The notes under the pieces are model-generated. The model was not told where the DNA came from. It did no database searches and was given only the letters and a program-made list of their open reading frames with translations. A stretch of 64,000 nt of DNA, from positions 43,648 to 107,647 of the forward strand of contig JAILIC010000008.1 of NCBI GenBank assembly GCA_024695475.1. Reading direction: 5' to 3'. Position 1 is the stretch's first letter, and the number at the start of each line of letters is the position of its first letter. A program made the position numbers and the translations under genes. Shown one piece after another: positions 57,031 through 64,000 of this stretch. Source of the stretch: Treponema sp. GTDB taxonomy: Bacteria > Spirochaetota > Spirochaetia > Treponematales > Treponemataceae.

Positions 57031-57963
57031 ATGATGAGAACTCCACTCATTTTTGACTGGAAGACTTGGGCTCTGGCAGCCAAGTATGTACAGCAGGGCA
57101 AGTTACTCGACTTAAAGAATGACGTCAATTTTAAGTCGTTTTTCGGCGGTTCCAGTAAAGAATCGATGTACTGCCGTTGCAAGATGATCAGTGCCGTTAT
57201 CGGAAAAAAAGTCACAAGTGCGGTAATCGTAAATCCGCAGCTTACTCCGTTGCGTTTTAAGGGTAAATACCCGACATTGGATTTGCGCTGTACATTAGAG
57301 GATGGTTCAGAGGTTGATGTAGAGATACAGGGCAAGTATTATCGGGACGAGTTTATAAACCGCACCTTATACTACACCTCACGCCTTGTCGCAGAAACGC
57401 TTGATAGCGGCTCCTTGTACAAGGATATGCCGCATGTGTATCAGATAACTTTTGCAAACTTCAGTTTTATCGATGACACGAGCTTGCATCACTCCTACAC
57501 ATTTAGGGAAGATACATCAAAAGACCAGCTTACCGACATGGTACAGATACATTTTATAGAGATGCAGAAACTTAAGAATCCGACCAATACACCTAAAGAA
57601 TCATTGAGTGATTTACAATTCTGGGCTATGATAGTATTTGGTGGAGATGACCCGAAGGTACAGAACTGGCTTTCCCAGTTTAAGGAACACACGGAGGAAC
57701 TGAACATGGTAAACTTGTTATTAAAACGCTTGAGCCGTAACAGACGTGACTGGGCACGGTACATCTTTGCCGACAAACCTGCACGAGATATCGCCTCCCG
57801 TACTGAAATCGAACTGAGGCAGGTCCGCGAAGAAGGGCGTGAGGAAGGTGCACACAACAGGGCAGTTAAAGTAGCTCGTAACCTGCTCAAAATAAATCTA
57901 TCCCCAGAACAAATAGCGGATGTTGTCGATTTACCAGTCGAGGAAATCCGTAAACTGCAATAA
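57031..57963 (+). CDS. Rpn-family recombination-promoting nuclease / putative transposase
   Basis: A 310-residue PD-(D/E)XK nuclease of the Rpn/TIGR01784 type. Landmarks: LKNDVNFKSFFGG, the Asp of TLDLRC, and VDVEIQGKY holding the catalytic Glu; the C-terminal third is a charged coiled region (RQVREEGREEGAHNRAVK) and ends in a helix-turn-helix-like tail (LSPEQIADVVDLPVEEIRKL). Rpn proteins promote recombination and in some cases act in defence. AGAGG eight bases before ATG 57031 supports the start; the longer frame from 56977 has no homology. Confidence 0.88.
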   Translation: MMRTPLIFDWKTWALAAKYVQQGKLLDLKNDVNFKSFFGGSSKESMYCRCKMISAVIGKKVTSAVIVNPQLTPLRFKGKYPTLDLRCTLEDGSEVDVEIQGKYYRDEFINRTLYYTSRLVAETLDSGSLYKDMPHVYQITFANFSFIDDTSLHHSYTFREDTSKDQLTDMVQIHFIEMQKLKNPTNTPKESLSDLQFWAMIVFGGDDPKVQNWLSQFKEHTEELNMVNLLLKRLSRNRRDWARYIFADKPARDIASRTEIELRQVREEGREEGAHNRAVKVARNLLKINLSPEQIADVVDLPVEEIRKLQ

Positions 57964-58020
57964 ATCAAACAGATTTATGTAATAAAATCAAAAAGTACTG
58001 ACGTATATTTTTTAAACTAC

Positions 58021-58049
58021 ATTAGTTGTCATGCGGAATGACAACTAAT
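58021..58049. repeat. palindromic hairpin, REP-like unit 1
   Basis: Perfect 12-base arms ATTAGTTGTCAT (58021-58032) and ATGACAACTAAT (58038-58049), loop of five (GCGGA). A degenerate second copy of its core begins at 58066. May also end transcription of the Rpn gene. Confidence 0.7.
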
Positions 58050-58065
58050 GACACTGATATGTAAT

Positions 58066-58083
58066 GTCACGCCGAACGACAAC
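58066..58083. repeat. REP-like unit 2, degenerate copy
   Basis: Eighteen bases matching 58028-58045 at 15 positions, 38 bases downstream. On the minus strand it supplies the last four codons and stop of the truncated helicase. Confidence 0.55.
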
Positions 58084-58696
58084 AGTACTCATGCGCTATG
58101 TGTACTGTATATAAAGACAAATCTAAACGTATACTGTAAATAGCTTTCTGCCTCTGGAGGTAATCTTCAATAATTTTATCGTCTTGTGTTGTAATCTGTG
58201 GGAGAATCTGGTTTTTATCGGCTATACACATTTTAGCTACGTAAGATAAATCCTGTTTCTTAGCTGCGATTTTTTTGAGAATACTCTGGAAGTTTGCATA
58301 GTCGAGTTTGAGTTCGTAGTTCTGAAATATTTCTTCAAGAATAGTTTTCTGCTGATAGGTATCTATTATTTGGAATCCTTTTGAAAGGAATAATTTTTCT
58401 GGGTCTTCACGAATCAAACGTGTTCCAAAACCATGATAGGTACAGATTAAAGAAGTAGAGTATTCTGGCCCAATAAGATTAGAAATTCTCTTTTTCATTT
58501 CACCGGCGGCTTTATTTGTAAAAGTTACACATAGGATATTTGCTGCATCGATGCCGTATTCTTTTACAAGATATGCATAACGGCTAACTAATAATTTTGT
58601 TTTTCCTGAACCAGCTCCGGCAATTACACGGACATACCCTTCAGTATTTTGTACTGCGAGAATCTGCTTATCGTTAAGGTTTTTCAAGATATCCAT
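58067..58696 (-). pseudogene. truncated UvrD/Rep/PcrA-type DNA helicase
   Basis: A 209-residue frame covering only the first part of a superfamily 1A helicase that should have about 650 to 750 residues. The Q motif (LNDKQILAVQ), Walker A AGAGSGKTKLL and motif Ia (CVTFTNKAAGEM) are present; the frame stops where motif II and domain 2 should come. The last residues (CRSA and stop) are encoded in a REP-like repeat, so the truncation coincides with that insertion. Nothing of the missing part was seen nearby. Probably not functional, although an N-terminal ATPase fragment could be expressed. Confidence 0.8.
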
Positions 58697-58802
58697 AAGT
58701 ACCTCTTTCTTTTATGAAACTATAATTGCACTGCAGGTATGCCGAGTTGTGTCATATATATCAAAATAAAATTCAAAAAAATTAAAATAGTTAATTTTTT
58801 TT

Positions 58803-58820
58803 CACCTATGAACTTAGGTG
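58803..58820. promoter_or_regulatory. candidate operator of the WYL regulator
   Basis: Perfect inverted repeat CACCTA-6-TAGGTG (58803-58808 and 58815-58820), about 80 bases upstream of the regulator promoter. Confidence 0.4.
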
Positions 58821-58901
58821 GCATACCCCCTGTGTTATCATTAATTCAGAGAATGACAGGAGGCCTTGTAGTGGAATGTCTATACAAGTGTGTAAATTTT
58901 A

Positions 58902-58929
58902 TTGAAAATCGAGAAGTTCGTGGTATACT
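58902..58929 (+). promoter_or_regulatory. promoter of the WYL regulator
   Basis: TTGAAA (58902-58907), 16-base spacer, TATACT (58924-58929); start point near 58936, 14 bases before the chosen ATG. Confidence 0.5.
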
Positions 58930-58949
58930 TTATGGAACGAGAAAGTAAT

Positions 58950-59927
58950 ATGCAGCCAAAAGAAAAAATTGTCCTCATGCATCGCATAAGCCAGATTGAT
59001 GACATTATCCGCAGAGGAACCTACCCAAGTGCTTCACAAATTGCAAAAGAACTTGAAGTTAGTTTACGCACTATAAACCGTGATTTGGACGTAATCCGTG
59101 GTTATTATCATGCTCCACTAGAATATGATCAGATTAGAAGAGGCTGGTACTACAAAGATCCGAACTTTTTTATCAAATACATACAGATTGAAGAAGGAGA
59201 ACTTTTTAGTCTGGCCTTGCTTGATACACTTCTTATGCAATATAAGAACACTCCTCTGGAAGGAAAATTAAAATCTGTCTTCGAAAAAATCCGTAATAGT
59301 TTACCATCTGAAGTCTCGATAGATTCTCGCTTCCTGGATGAAAATCTAACCTATATTCCAGATGCTCTTGCTCCAATCAAAGAGGAAGTTTTTGACGCTG
59401 TTTTTTCAGGGGTTAAGATAAAGACAACCTTATTTTTTGAATACAAACCGCTACAAAAAACAACTTTTATGGAACGAAAAATAGATCCATATCACATTAT
59501 TTGCCAAAGAGGCAATTGGTATGTAATTGGCTTCTGTCATCTTAAACAAGAAGTCAGAATATTCAGCTTTTCTCGAATGCAAAATGTTCAGCTTGCAAAA
59601 GAGCATTTTGAAGTTCCAGAAGACTTTAATGCCAAAGATTATGTTGATAAAACAATGGGCGTTTGGCTCAGTGCAAAAACAAAATATAATGTAAAACTGC
59701 AATTTAGCTCTGAAATCGGAACTTTTGCTGCAGAGCATATCTGGCATGAAGGTCAGACCGTGGTACAGAATGAAGATGGTTCTGTTATTGTTTCTTTTGA
59801 AACCACTCAGCTTCCTGAAGTTAAGCGTCTTGTTTTAGGACAGGGAAGGACAGTGAAGGTGTTGGAGCCTATAGAACTCATTTCTTCTGTAAAAGAAGAA
59901 ATACAAGCTATTAAGGAGATGTATTAG
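58950..59927 (+). CDS. HTH-WYL-domain transcriptional regulator
   Basis: A 325-residue regulator. An N-terminal winged helix-turn-helix (about 20-60; ASQIAKELEVSLRTINRDL) is followed by a WYL domain (about 140-220; the core reads NWYVIGFC, with partner residues in the flanking DPYHIICQ) and a WCX-type C terminus. WYL regulators sense nucleotide or nucleic-acid ligands and often repress phage-defence genes (BrxR, CapW). Start ATG 58950 fits the promoter; the frame to 58902 would begin inside the -35 box. The next gene starts two bases later, so it is the head of the AT-rich cluster. Confidence 0.9.
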   Translation: MQPKEKIVLMHRISQIDDIIRRGTYPSASQIAKELEVSLRTINRDLDVIRGYYHAPLEYDQIRRGWYYKDPNFFIKYIQIEEGELFSLALLDTLLMQYKNTPLEGKLKSVFEKIRNSLPSEVSIDSRFLDENLTYIPDALAPIKEEVFDAVFSGVKIKTTLFFEYKPLQKTTFMERKIDPYHIICQRGNWYVIGFCHLKQEVRIFSFSRMQNVQLAKEHFEVPEDFNAKDYVDKTMGVWLSAKTKYNVKLQFSSEIGTFAAEHIWHEGQTVVQNEDGSVIVSFETTQLPEVKRLVLGQGRTVKVLEPIELISSVKEEIQAIKEMY

Positions 59928-59928
59928 T

Positions 59929-60879
59929 ATGAGTTACAAAATTGGATCGTTTAATCTATTGGATTTCAATTTAAAAGTAAATGATGAATCAAAGAAAAAT
60001 TTAGAAAAAATCTCAGAAATAATAATCAAAGAAAATTTTGATATTTTAGTTATTCAAGAATTACTTGCACCTTTTGCTTTGAAAACCTTAATTGATATAT
60101 TAAATAATAATCGAAAAATAACTCAGAGATGGGCTTCTTGTTATGGCGACTCCAAAAGTAGAAATGAACATAAAAATGAATACCCAGCGTTTATTTGGAA
60201 TTCAAAAAGAATAGAATTATTAAATCTAGAAAATAAACAAAATCCTATGACAATTGAAAACTATCAAATTAAAAATGCTCCTGGGCAAACTCGTTTTCTT
60301 CGTTTTCCTGTTATGGCTAGATTTAAACCAATAAAACCAATAAAAAGGGAATTTGAAATTAGACTTATCAATGTCCATATTCGTTCTTCAAAGAGTAATC
60401 GAGATGCTGATGTAGAATTTGGTGAAAAAAGAATGCGAATGAATGAATTTGAGACCTTAGCAAAATATGTATTAACTAAAATGACAGATCAAGTTTCTCC
60501 ATTATCAACTAAAACGGCTTATACTTTTCTAGTGGGAGATTATAATATAAATCTTTGGCGTGTCGGTTATGATTATCCTTGTATTCCAATAGGTGATATT
60601 GTTTATGCAACAGAACGTAATGGAAAACAGAGACCAATAAAAACTATTCAAGATAAAAAAACTTCACTAAAGAAAATAGATGAAGATCAAGAAGTTCCTG
60701 CAGATATTTATGCAAATAATTTTGACCATTTTTCATTTGATATCAATAAAACTAAACATGTAGTTCGTGGGACTTCAGAAAGAATTGAAGTTGTAGCGAA
60801 GTATTATAATAAGGATTTACGTAAATATAGATATGAAGTATCTGATCATGTTCCTATATTTATGGAGATAAATGCATAA
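59929..60879 (+). CDS. endonuclease/exonuclease/phosphatase (EEP) fold enzyme
   Basis: A 316-residue protein with all six EEP motifs: GSFNLL (Asn), LVIQELL (Glu, metal), NVHIRS (His), VGDYNINL (Asp/Asn) and a terminal SDHVPI (Asp-His); between them is FDHFSF. The fold covers DNase I, exonuclease III and inositol-phosphatases; here a nuclease or phosphodiesterase of unknown substrate. It is hydrophilic, without signal peptide. It starts two bases after the regulator and sits in a distinctly AT-rich context. Confidence 0.88.
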   Translation: MSYKIGSFNLLDFNLKVNDESKKNLEKISEIIIKENFDILVIQELLAPFALKTLIDILNNNRKITQRWASCYGDSKSRNEHKNEYPAFIWNSKRIELLNLENKQNPMTIENYQIKNAPGQTRFLRFPVMARFKPIKPIKREFEIRLINVHIRSSKSNRDADVEFGEKRMRMNEFETLAKYVLTKMTDQVSPLSTKTAYTFLVGDYNINLWRVGYDYPCIPIGDIVYATERNGKQRPIKTIQDKKTSLKKIDEDQEVPADIYANNFDHFSFDINKTKHVVRGTSERIEVVAKYYNKDLRKYRYEVSDHVPIFMEINA

Positions 60880-60909
60880 TAAGATTTTAGTAAACTTGGA
60901 GGAAATAAA

Positions 60910-61332
60910 ATGTTTAAAAATATTATTGCTGGAGTAATTGGAATTGGATTAGGAGCTGCTATTATTTATTTCATTGTAAGCAAACTCACAAAAAAAGAAA
61001 TAGATAATGTAGTACTGGATTCATTATTCAACGAGAAATCTGAAATCGAGAATCTTAATGGGCCAGAACTTGTAAAATGGTTCAAAGCAAAAATGGATGG
61101 TAAAGAAGGAAATATAAAAATGGTTCTTTCTTATATTGATAAAGAGTTATTATCAAAATACGGTTTTTCATTGAACGAAGATGTTAAGACAGAAAATGTT
61201 CTTTTGCAATTTTTGTATGATGAAGATTCATCAAATATAATTGAAAATCGACTTATTCGCTTTACTAATATTGACACGAATTTACAAGCTCAGCTTGAAG
61301 AAAATGAAGGGCTAATTGTTTTTTCAAAATAG
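60910..61332 (+). CDS. small membrane-anchored protein, module A
   Basis: A 140-residue protein with an N-terminal membrane helix (residues 3-25, glycine-rich, ending IYFIVSKLTKKE) and a cytosolic acidic helical domain. GGAGG precedes the ATG. The N terminus resembles that of the 102-residue protein at 62038 (membrane helix ending IYFxVxKxxKK). No family recognised. It stands second after the EEP gene, 30 bases apart. Confidence 0.75.
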   Translation: MFKNIIAGVIGIGLGAAIIYFIVSKLTKKEIDNVVLDSLFNEKSEIENLNGPELVKWFKAKMDGKEGNIKMVLSYIDKELLSKYGFSLNEDVKTENVLLQFLYDEDSSNIIENRLIRFTNIDTNLQAQLEENEGLIVFSK

Positions 61333-61350
61333 CGAGTTTGGAGCAGTAAA

Positions 61351-62028
61351 ATGAATAAAGATTTTAATGAAGAAGAAGCTTTCGAAATGTCATCCAGGAT
61401 GGGAGCGAATGCAACAGAAGCCGACATCCAAAATGTAGAAGCAAAAATGGGGTCTATGAAAAAAGGTCCATTAGCAAAAGTTTGGGATAAAGTAGTACAG
61501 TTGTGGGAGGCTTTTAAGTCACCCGATACTCCAAAGGGTGTAAAAACATTAATCATTGGTGGTCTTATATATATGGTGTCGCCAATAGATTTAGTACCTG
61601 ATGTTATACCTGTATTTGGTTTACTTGATGATGCTAGTGTAATAGGGATCGTTTTTAGCCAGTTTTTACGTTTAGCAGGCAGTGCTGCTATTGGTGCTGT
61701 GATTGTTACATTAATCGATAAGACTGAGATAAAAAAACGGGCAAAAGAAAAATTAAAAAGCGTCTTTGAAAAAGAGGAAGTAAAAAAGAGCATGAAAGAG
61801 ACTATAATCAAACATGATAAAGGATTAACAATGGCGGATCTGGAATCATGGGATTGCGAGGACGGGACTGTTGATTTTACTGCCCATATTACAAATAAAA
61901 CTGAAAGAAATGTTACTTTGGATATTTTAGATTCATGGAACAATATTGTAGTTCCTGATATTGAAATTGAGGGTGAAAAAGTATCTGATGAAATTACCAT
62001 CGGTACTGAAATTCTATTAACCGCCTAA
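61351..62028 (+). CDS. DUF1232 (YkvA-like) membrane protein with C-terminal module B
   Basis: A 225-residue protein. The central stretch (about 60-120) is DUF1232: GVKTLIIGGLIYMVSPIDLVPDVIPVFGLLDDA is the family hallmark, with two or three membrane helices. The C-terminal 50 residues include LDILDSWNNIVVPDIEIEG then TIGTEIL, shared with the next protein. GGAG is seven bases before the ATG. YkvA-family proteins have no established function. Confidence 0.85.
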   Translation: MNKDFNEEEAFEMSSRMGANATEADIQNVEAKMGSMKKGPLAKVWDKVVQLWEAFKSPDTPKGVKTLIIGGLIYMVSPIDLVPDVIPVFGLLDDASVIGIVFSQFLRLAGSAAIGAVIVTLIDKTEIKKRAKEKLKSVFEKEEVKKSMKETIIKHDKGLTMADLESWDCEDGTVDFTAHITNKTERNVTLDILDSWNNIVVPDIEIEGEKVSDEITIGTEILLTA

Positions 62029-62037
62029 GGACAAAAC

Positions 62038-62346
62038 ATGGGATTATTAAGTGGCATACTTAGAATTGTATTGGGAGTTGGAGCTCTTGGACTAGCCGGA
62101 GCTCCAATTTATTTTACAGTAAAGAAGATTAATAAAAAGACGGTTAAGGATAAACTCCATAAAGAATTTGAAAATAATCCAGCTTTTAAGGAAGCATTTG
62201 CTGCTAAAGTAGAGCTTAAAGCGGAAAAATCGATTTCTTTGGATGTTCTTAACTCGTGGAATTCTGTAATTATTGAAGACATAGTAATAAAGGGTGACGA
62301 AGTTGATAATGATATTAACGTTGGCACTGTTATAGAGTTAACTTAA
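62038..62346 (+). CDS. small membrane protein with modules A and B
   Basis: A 102-residue protein: an N-terminal glycine-rich membrane helix ending in IYFTVKKINKK (as in the protein at 60910), a short linker, and a C-terminal LDVLNSWNSVIIEDIVIKG then NVGTVIEL that matches the tail of the DUF1232 protein upstream. It thus looks like a combination of the two. It starts 10 bases after the preceding gene; AAGGA lies before the ATG. Confidence 0.78.
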   Translation: MGLLSGILRIVLGVGALGLAGAPIYFTVKKINKKTVKDKLHKEFENNPAFKEAFAAKVELKAEKSISLDVLNSWNSVIIEDIVIKGDEVDNDINVGTVIELT

Positions 62347-62367
62347 AAAAAATTGGAGGCATAATAA

Positions 62368-63846
62368 ATGAAAGTTGTAATTGATGGAGTAGAACAAGAA
62401 GTACCAGATGAAAAATTAAAATCTGCATATGCATTGAATCTCTGTACGGTTTCAGTATCTCAAATTGTGGACTATGATGATTTGAATATATTAGAACAAG
62501 AATATGATGCAATTTTAAATAATTTAAATCTCGAAAAAATCATAAAAGATCCTTCTTTATTAGATATATTAAAACAAATATTGGATACAATTACGTATTT
62601 CAAAATGGAAGATATTGAAAGGAAAATAATTGAGAAAGAATATCAACAGCAGATGAAAAATGCAATTTGGTCTTCTGTCCCAAATTTTGGAATGATTGTT
62701 GCTGGTGGTAACCCTGTAACAATGGCAATTTCACTGGCATCACAGGTTGGTATTGGTTATATGAATTATAGGAAGAATAAGAACCAATATGCATGGGATA
62801 AAGAGAAGAAGGAGTTAAAACTTCAACAGGCAGCACTTGAGCAACTTAATGGATTAAGAAGGGAATTATTTACAACTGCTTGGGCTTTAGCAAAGAACTA
62901 TGATTTCCCAGATAAACTCCGTTTAACAGAAAAGCAGATTAAACAATATAATGACATATTACGAGATCCAGATCCAATTAGTAAATGCGAACGTCTTGGA
63001 TATATAAAGGACAATTTTCAAGCTTATCCTCCATTCTGGTATCATTATGGTAGTACAGCAAATTATATTGCAAATTCTAAAGATTTAAATGATACAAATA
63101 ATTATAAGTATGAGTTAACAGAAGATACTCGTAAAGAATATAAAAAATTAGCGACTGATTGTTTTGTACATTATGGAGAATTAGATAAGCTTAATATTTT
63201 ACGAGAAGATCAGATAACAGCTTCTTGGGCTCTTGAATATGCAGATATTTTAATTGCTGACAAAAACCGAAAAATGGAAGATATTATCAAGTTGATTAAG
63301 AGAGCTAAAGATGTAGCTCCTAATTCATACGATGTATTAGAGTTATGTATAATGGCTTATTTGAGAATTGACAAACCAGAACTTGCTAAACCATTATTAC
63401 GATTTTTGGTAAATGAAGATTACAATAAAGTTATTAATGGACAACTTTTAAGTAGTATTTATGTTAAAGAAAAAGACTGTGAAGGATATGATATTTTAAG
63501 AACACGGGTTGGTTCACAATACTTGTTCCCTATGCCAGAAGAAGGTGAGTCTTTAGAGTTAGCAAATGCAAAGTTTATTCAAAAACAGCGAGTTGCGCTT
63601 GCTGAAAAGTATTCTCGAGTAATTGATTCTCTTGCAGAAAAATATTCAATTAAATGGAATAAAATCCATTCTGTTTTTGATTATAACACAGAATATGATG
63701 ATTCTTTCTTTTTAAATTCTCAGAGCAGTGAAGTGAAAAGATTGGAAACGGCCGCAAAATTATTTTCTTACGAAAATAATATACAAGTTTATAATGATAG
63801 ATTATCTAATTTCGATGTTCCTCTATGTATGAGAAATATTCTTTGA
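62368..63846 (+). CDS. large helical protein, C terminus cut at an inverted repeat
   Basis: A 492-residue protein I do not recognise. The N-terminal 100 residues are charged and helical; a glycine-rich apolar stretch (SVPNFGMIVAGGNPVTMAI then SLASQVGIGYM, about 108-138) may insert in a membrane; the rest is helical with TPR-like repeats (around 300-370; VLELCIMAYLRIDKPELAKPLL). GGAGG precedes the ATG. The frame stops at MRNIL where the 80-base inverted repeat ends. The convergent paralogue at the window edge reads the same MRNIL and continues with 38 further residues before its stop, so this copy is probably truncated. Confidence 0.8.
   Translation: MKVVIDGVEQEVPDEKLKSAYALNLCTVSVSQIVDYDDLNILEQEYDAILNNLNLEKIIKDPSLLDILKQILDTITYFKMEDIERKIIEKEYQQQMKNAIWSSVPNFGMIVAGGNPVTMAISLASQVGIGYMNYRKNKNQYAWDKEKKELKLQQAALEQLNGLRRELFTTAWALAKNYDFPDKLRLTEKQIKQYNDILRDPDPISKCERLGYIKDNFQAYPPFWYHYGSTANYIANSKDLNDTNNYKYELTEDTRKEYKKLATDCFVHYGELDKLNILREDQITASWALEYADILIADKNRKMEDIIKLIKRAKDVAPNSYDVLELCIMAYLRIDKPELAKPLLRFLVNEDYNKVINGQLLSSIYVKEKDCEGYDILRTRVGSQYLFPMPEEGESLELANAKFIQKQRVALAEKYSRVIDSLAEKYSIKWNKIHSVFDYNTEYDDSFFLNSQSSEVKRLETAAKLFSYENNIQVYNDRLSNFDVPLCMRNIL
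63766..63845. repeat. 80-base inverted repeat, left arm
   Basis: Matches the reverse complement of 63921-64000 at 79 of 80 positions; the mismatch is at 63812 (T against G, Phe versus Cys codon). The spacer between arms is 75 bases. The repeat reaches the window edge and could extend further. Confidence 0.95.
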
Positions 63847-64000
63847 TGATTTCAATAACCTTATCTTTTATAGCCTCATCATTTAAGCCTGGCAATGAAA
63901 AGAAACTTTTTATAGAATCCCAAAGAATATTTCTCATACATAGAGGAACATCGCAATTAGATAATCTATCATTATAAACTTGTATATTATTTTCGTAAGA
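63806..64000 (-). CDS. 3' end of a convergent paralogue of the 492-residue protein
   Basis: Minus-strand frame open from the window edge for 64 codons to TAG at 63806-63808. It begins SYENNIQVYNDRLSN, identical to the end of the plus-strand gene but for one residue, and after MRNIL continues with WDSIKSFFSLPGLND and a helical tail ending EYFSYIEEHRN. The rest of the gene lies outside the window. Its last 41 bases overlap the end of the plus-strand gene. Confidence 0.8.
   Translation of the reverse strand, partial: SYENNIQVYNDRLSNCDVPLCMRNILWDSIKSFFSLPGLNDEAIKDKVIEIIKEYFSYIEEHRN
63921..64000. repeat. 80-base inverted repeat, right arm
   Basis: Reverse complement of 63766-63845 with one difference. 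Continues to the edge of the window. Confidence 0.95.

Noticed and set aside
58739..58948. 69-residue frame upstream of the WYL regulator
   Set aside because: Covers the predicted operator and promoter; no ribosome-binding site; composition of random AT-rich DNA.
1..64000. CRISPR array, rRNA genes, complete prophage or integrase
   Set aside because: No regularly spaced direct repeats, no rRNA-like sequence and no phage structural or integrase genes were seen in the window.

Overview
The window looks like a chromosomal stretch of a Treponema-like spirochaete. The inference rests on the company of genes: an aerotolerance (Bat) operon, an E. coli-like class II ilvC, a threonyl-tRNA synthetase without a TGS domain, a phosphoribosyl-pyrophosphate synthetase with a large insertion, and many proteins of treponemal character without known function. 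Base composition is moderately AT-rich through about 56 kb and visibly more AT-rich after about 59.9 kb. No database search was possible, so the genus call is an inference.

Layout. 1-10.8 kb: the end of ftsH, a diguanylate cyclase, two HAD phosphatases, a sugar kinase, prs, a solute-binding lipoprotein and an aminotransferase. 10.9-19.1 kb: one rightward aerotolerance operon (MoxR ATPase, DUF58, DUF4381-like, BatA, a BatB-BatC fusion, BatD), then Smr and J-domain genes. 19.1-36.3 kb: mixed housekeeping (infA, dksA, PHP phosphatase, double response regulator, ackA, oligopeptide-binding protein, MGMT, thrS, folD, miaB) with treponemal envelope proteins. 36.4-43.8 kb: a compact seven-gene operon that joins three nitrogenase-like proteins (one NifH-type reductase, two component-1-type subunits) to a complete chelate-type ABC importer with two paralogous binding proteins. 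This is the most interesting system here. 43.9-56.3 kb: ilvC, a nucleoside-salvage operon (udp-deoC-cdd-deoB) next to a tRNA-Arg gene, rplM-rpsI-recX, nudC and a pair of M16 peptidase genes.

From 56.3 kb the character changes. A 746-base stretch of decayed sequence full of hairpins is followed by an Rpn-type nuclease/transposase and a helicase gene truncated by a REP-like hairpin sequence. Then comes an AT-rich rightward cluster: a WYL-domain regulator, an EEP-fold nuclease, three small membrane proteins that mix and match shared modules, and a large helical protein. The window ends in an 80-base inverted repeat (79/80 identical) spanning the 3' ends of two convergent paralogous genes. In the orientation seen, one copy is cut short and the other keeps a 38-residue longer tail, so inversion of the 75-base spacer would swap the tails.

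How genes work together: the nitrogenase-like operon most likely imports a metal chelate or tetrapyrrole-like compound and reduces it inside the cell. The Bat operon builds an envelope stress complex. The salvage operon feeds deoxyribose phosphates into central metabolism. The terminal cluster resembles a regulated accessory or defence locus, but its function is not known.
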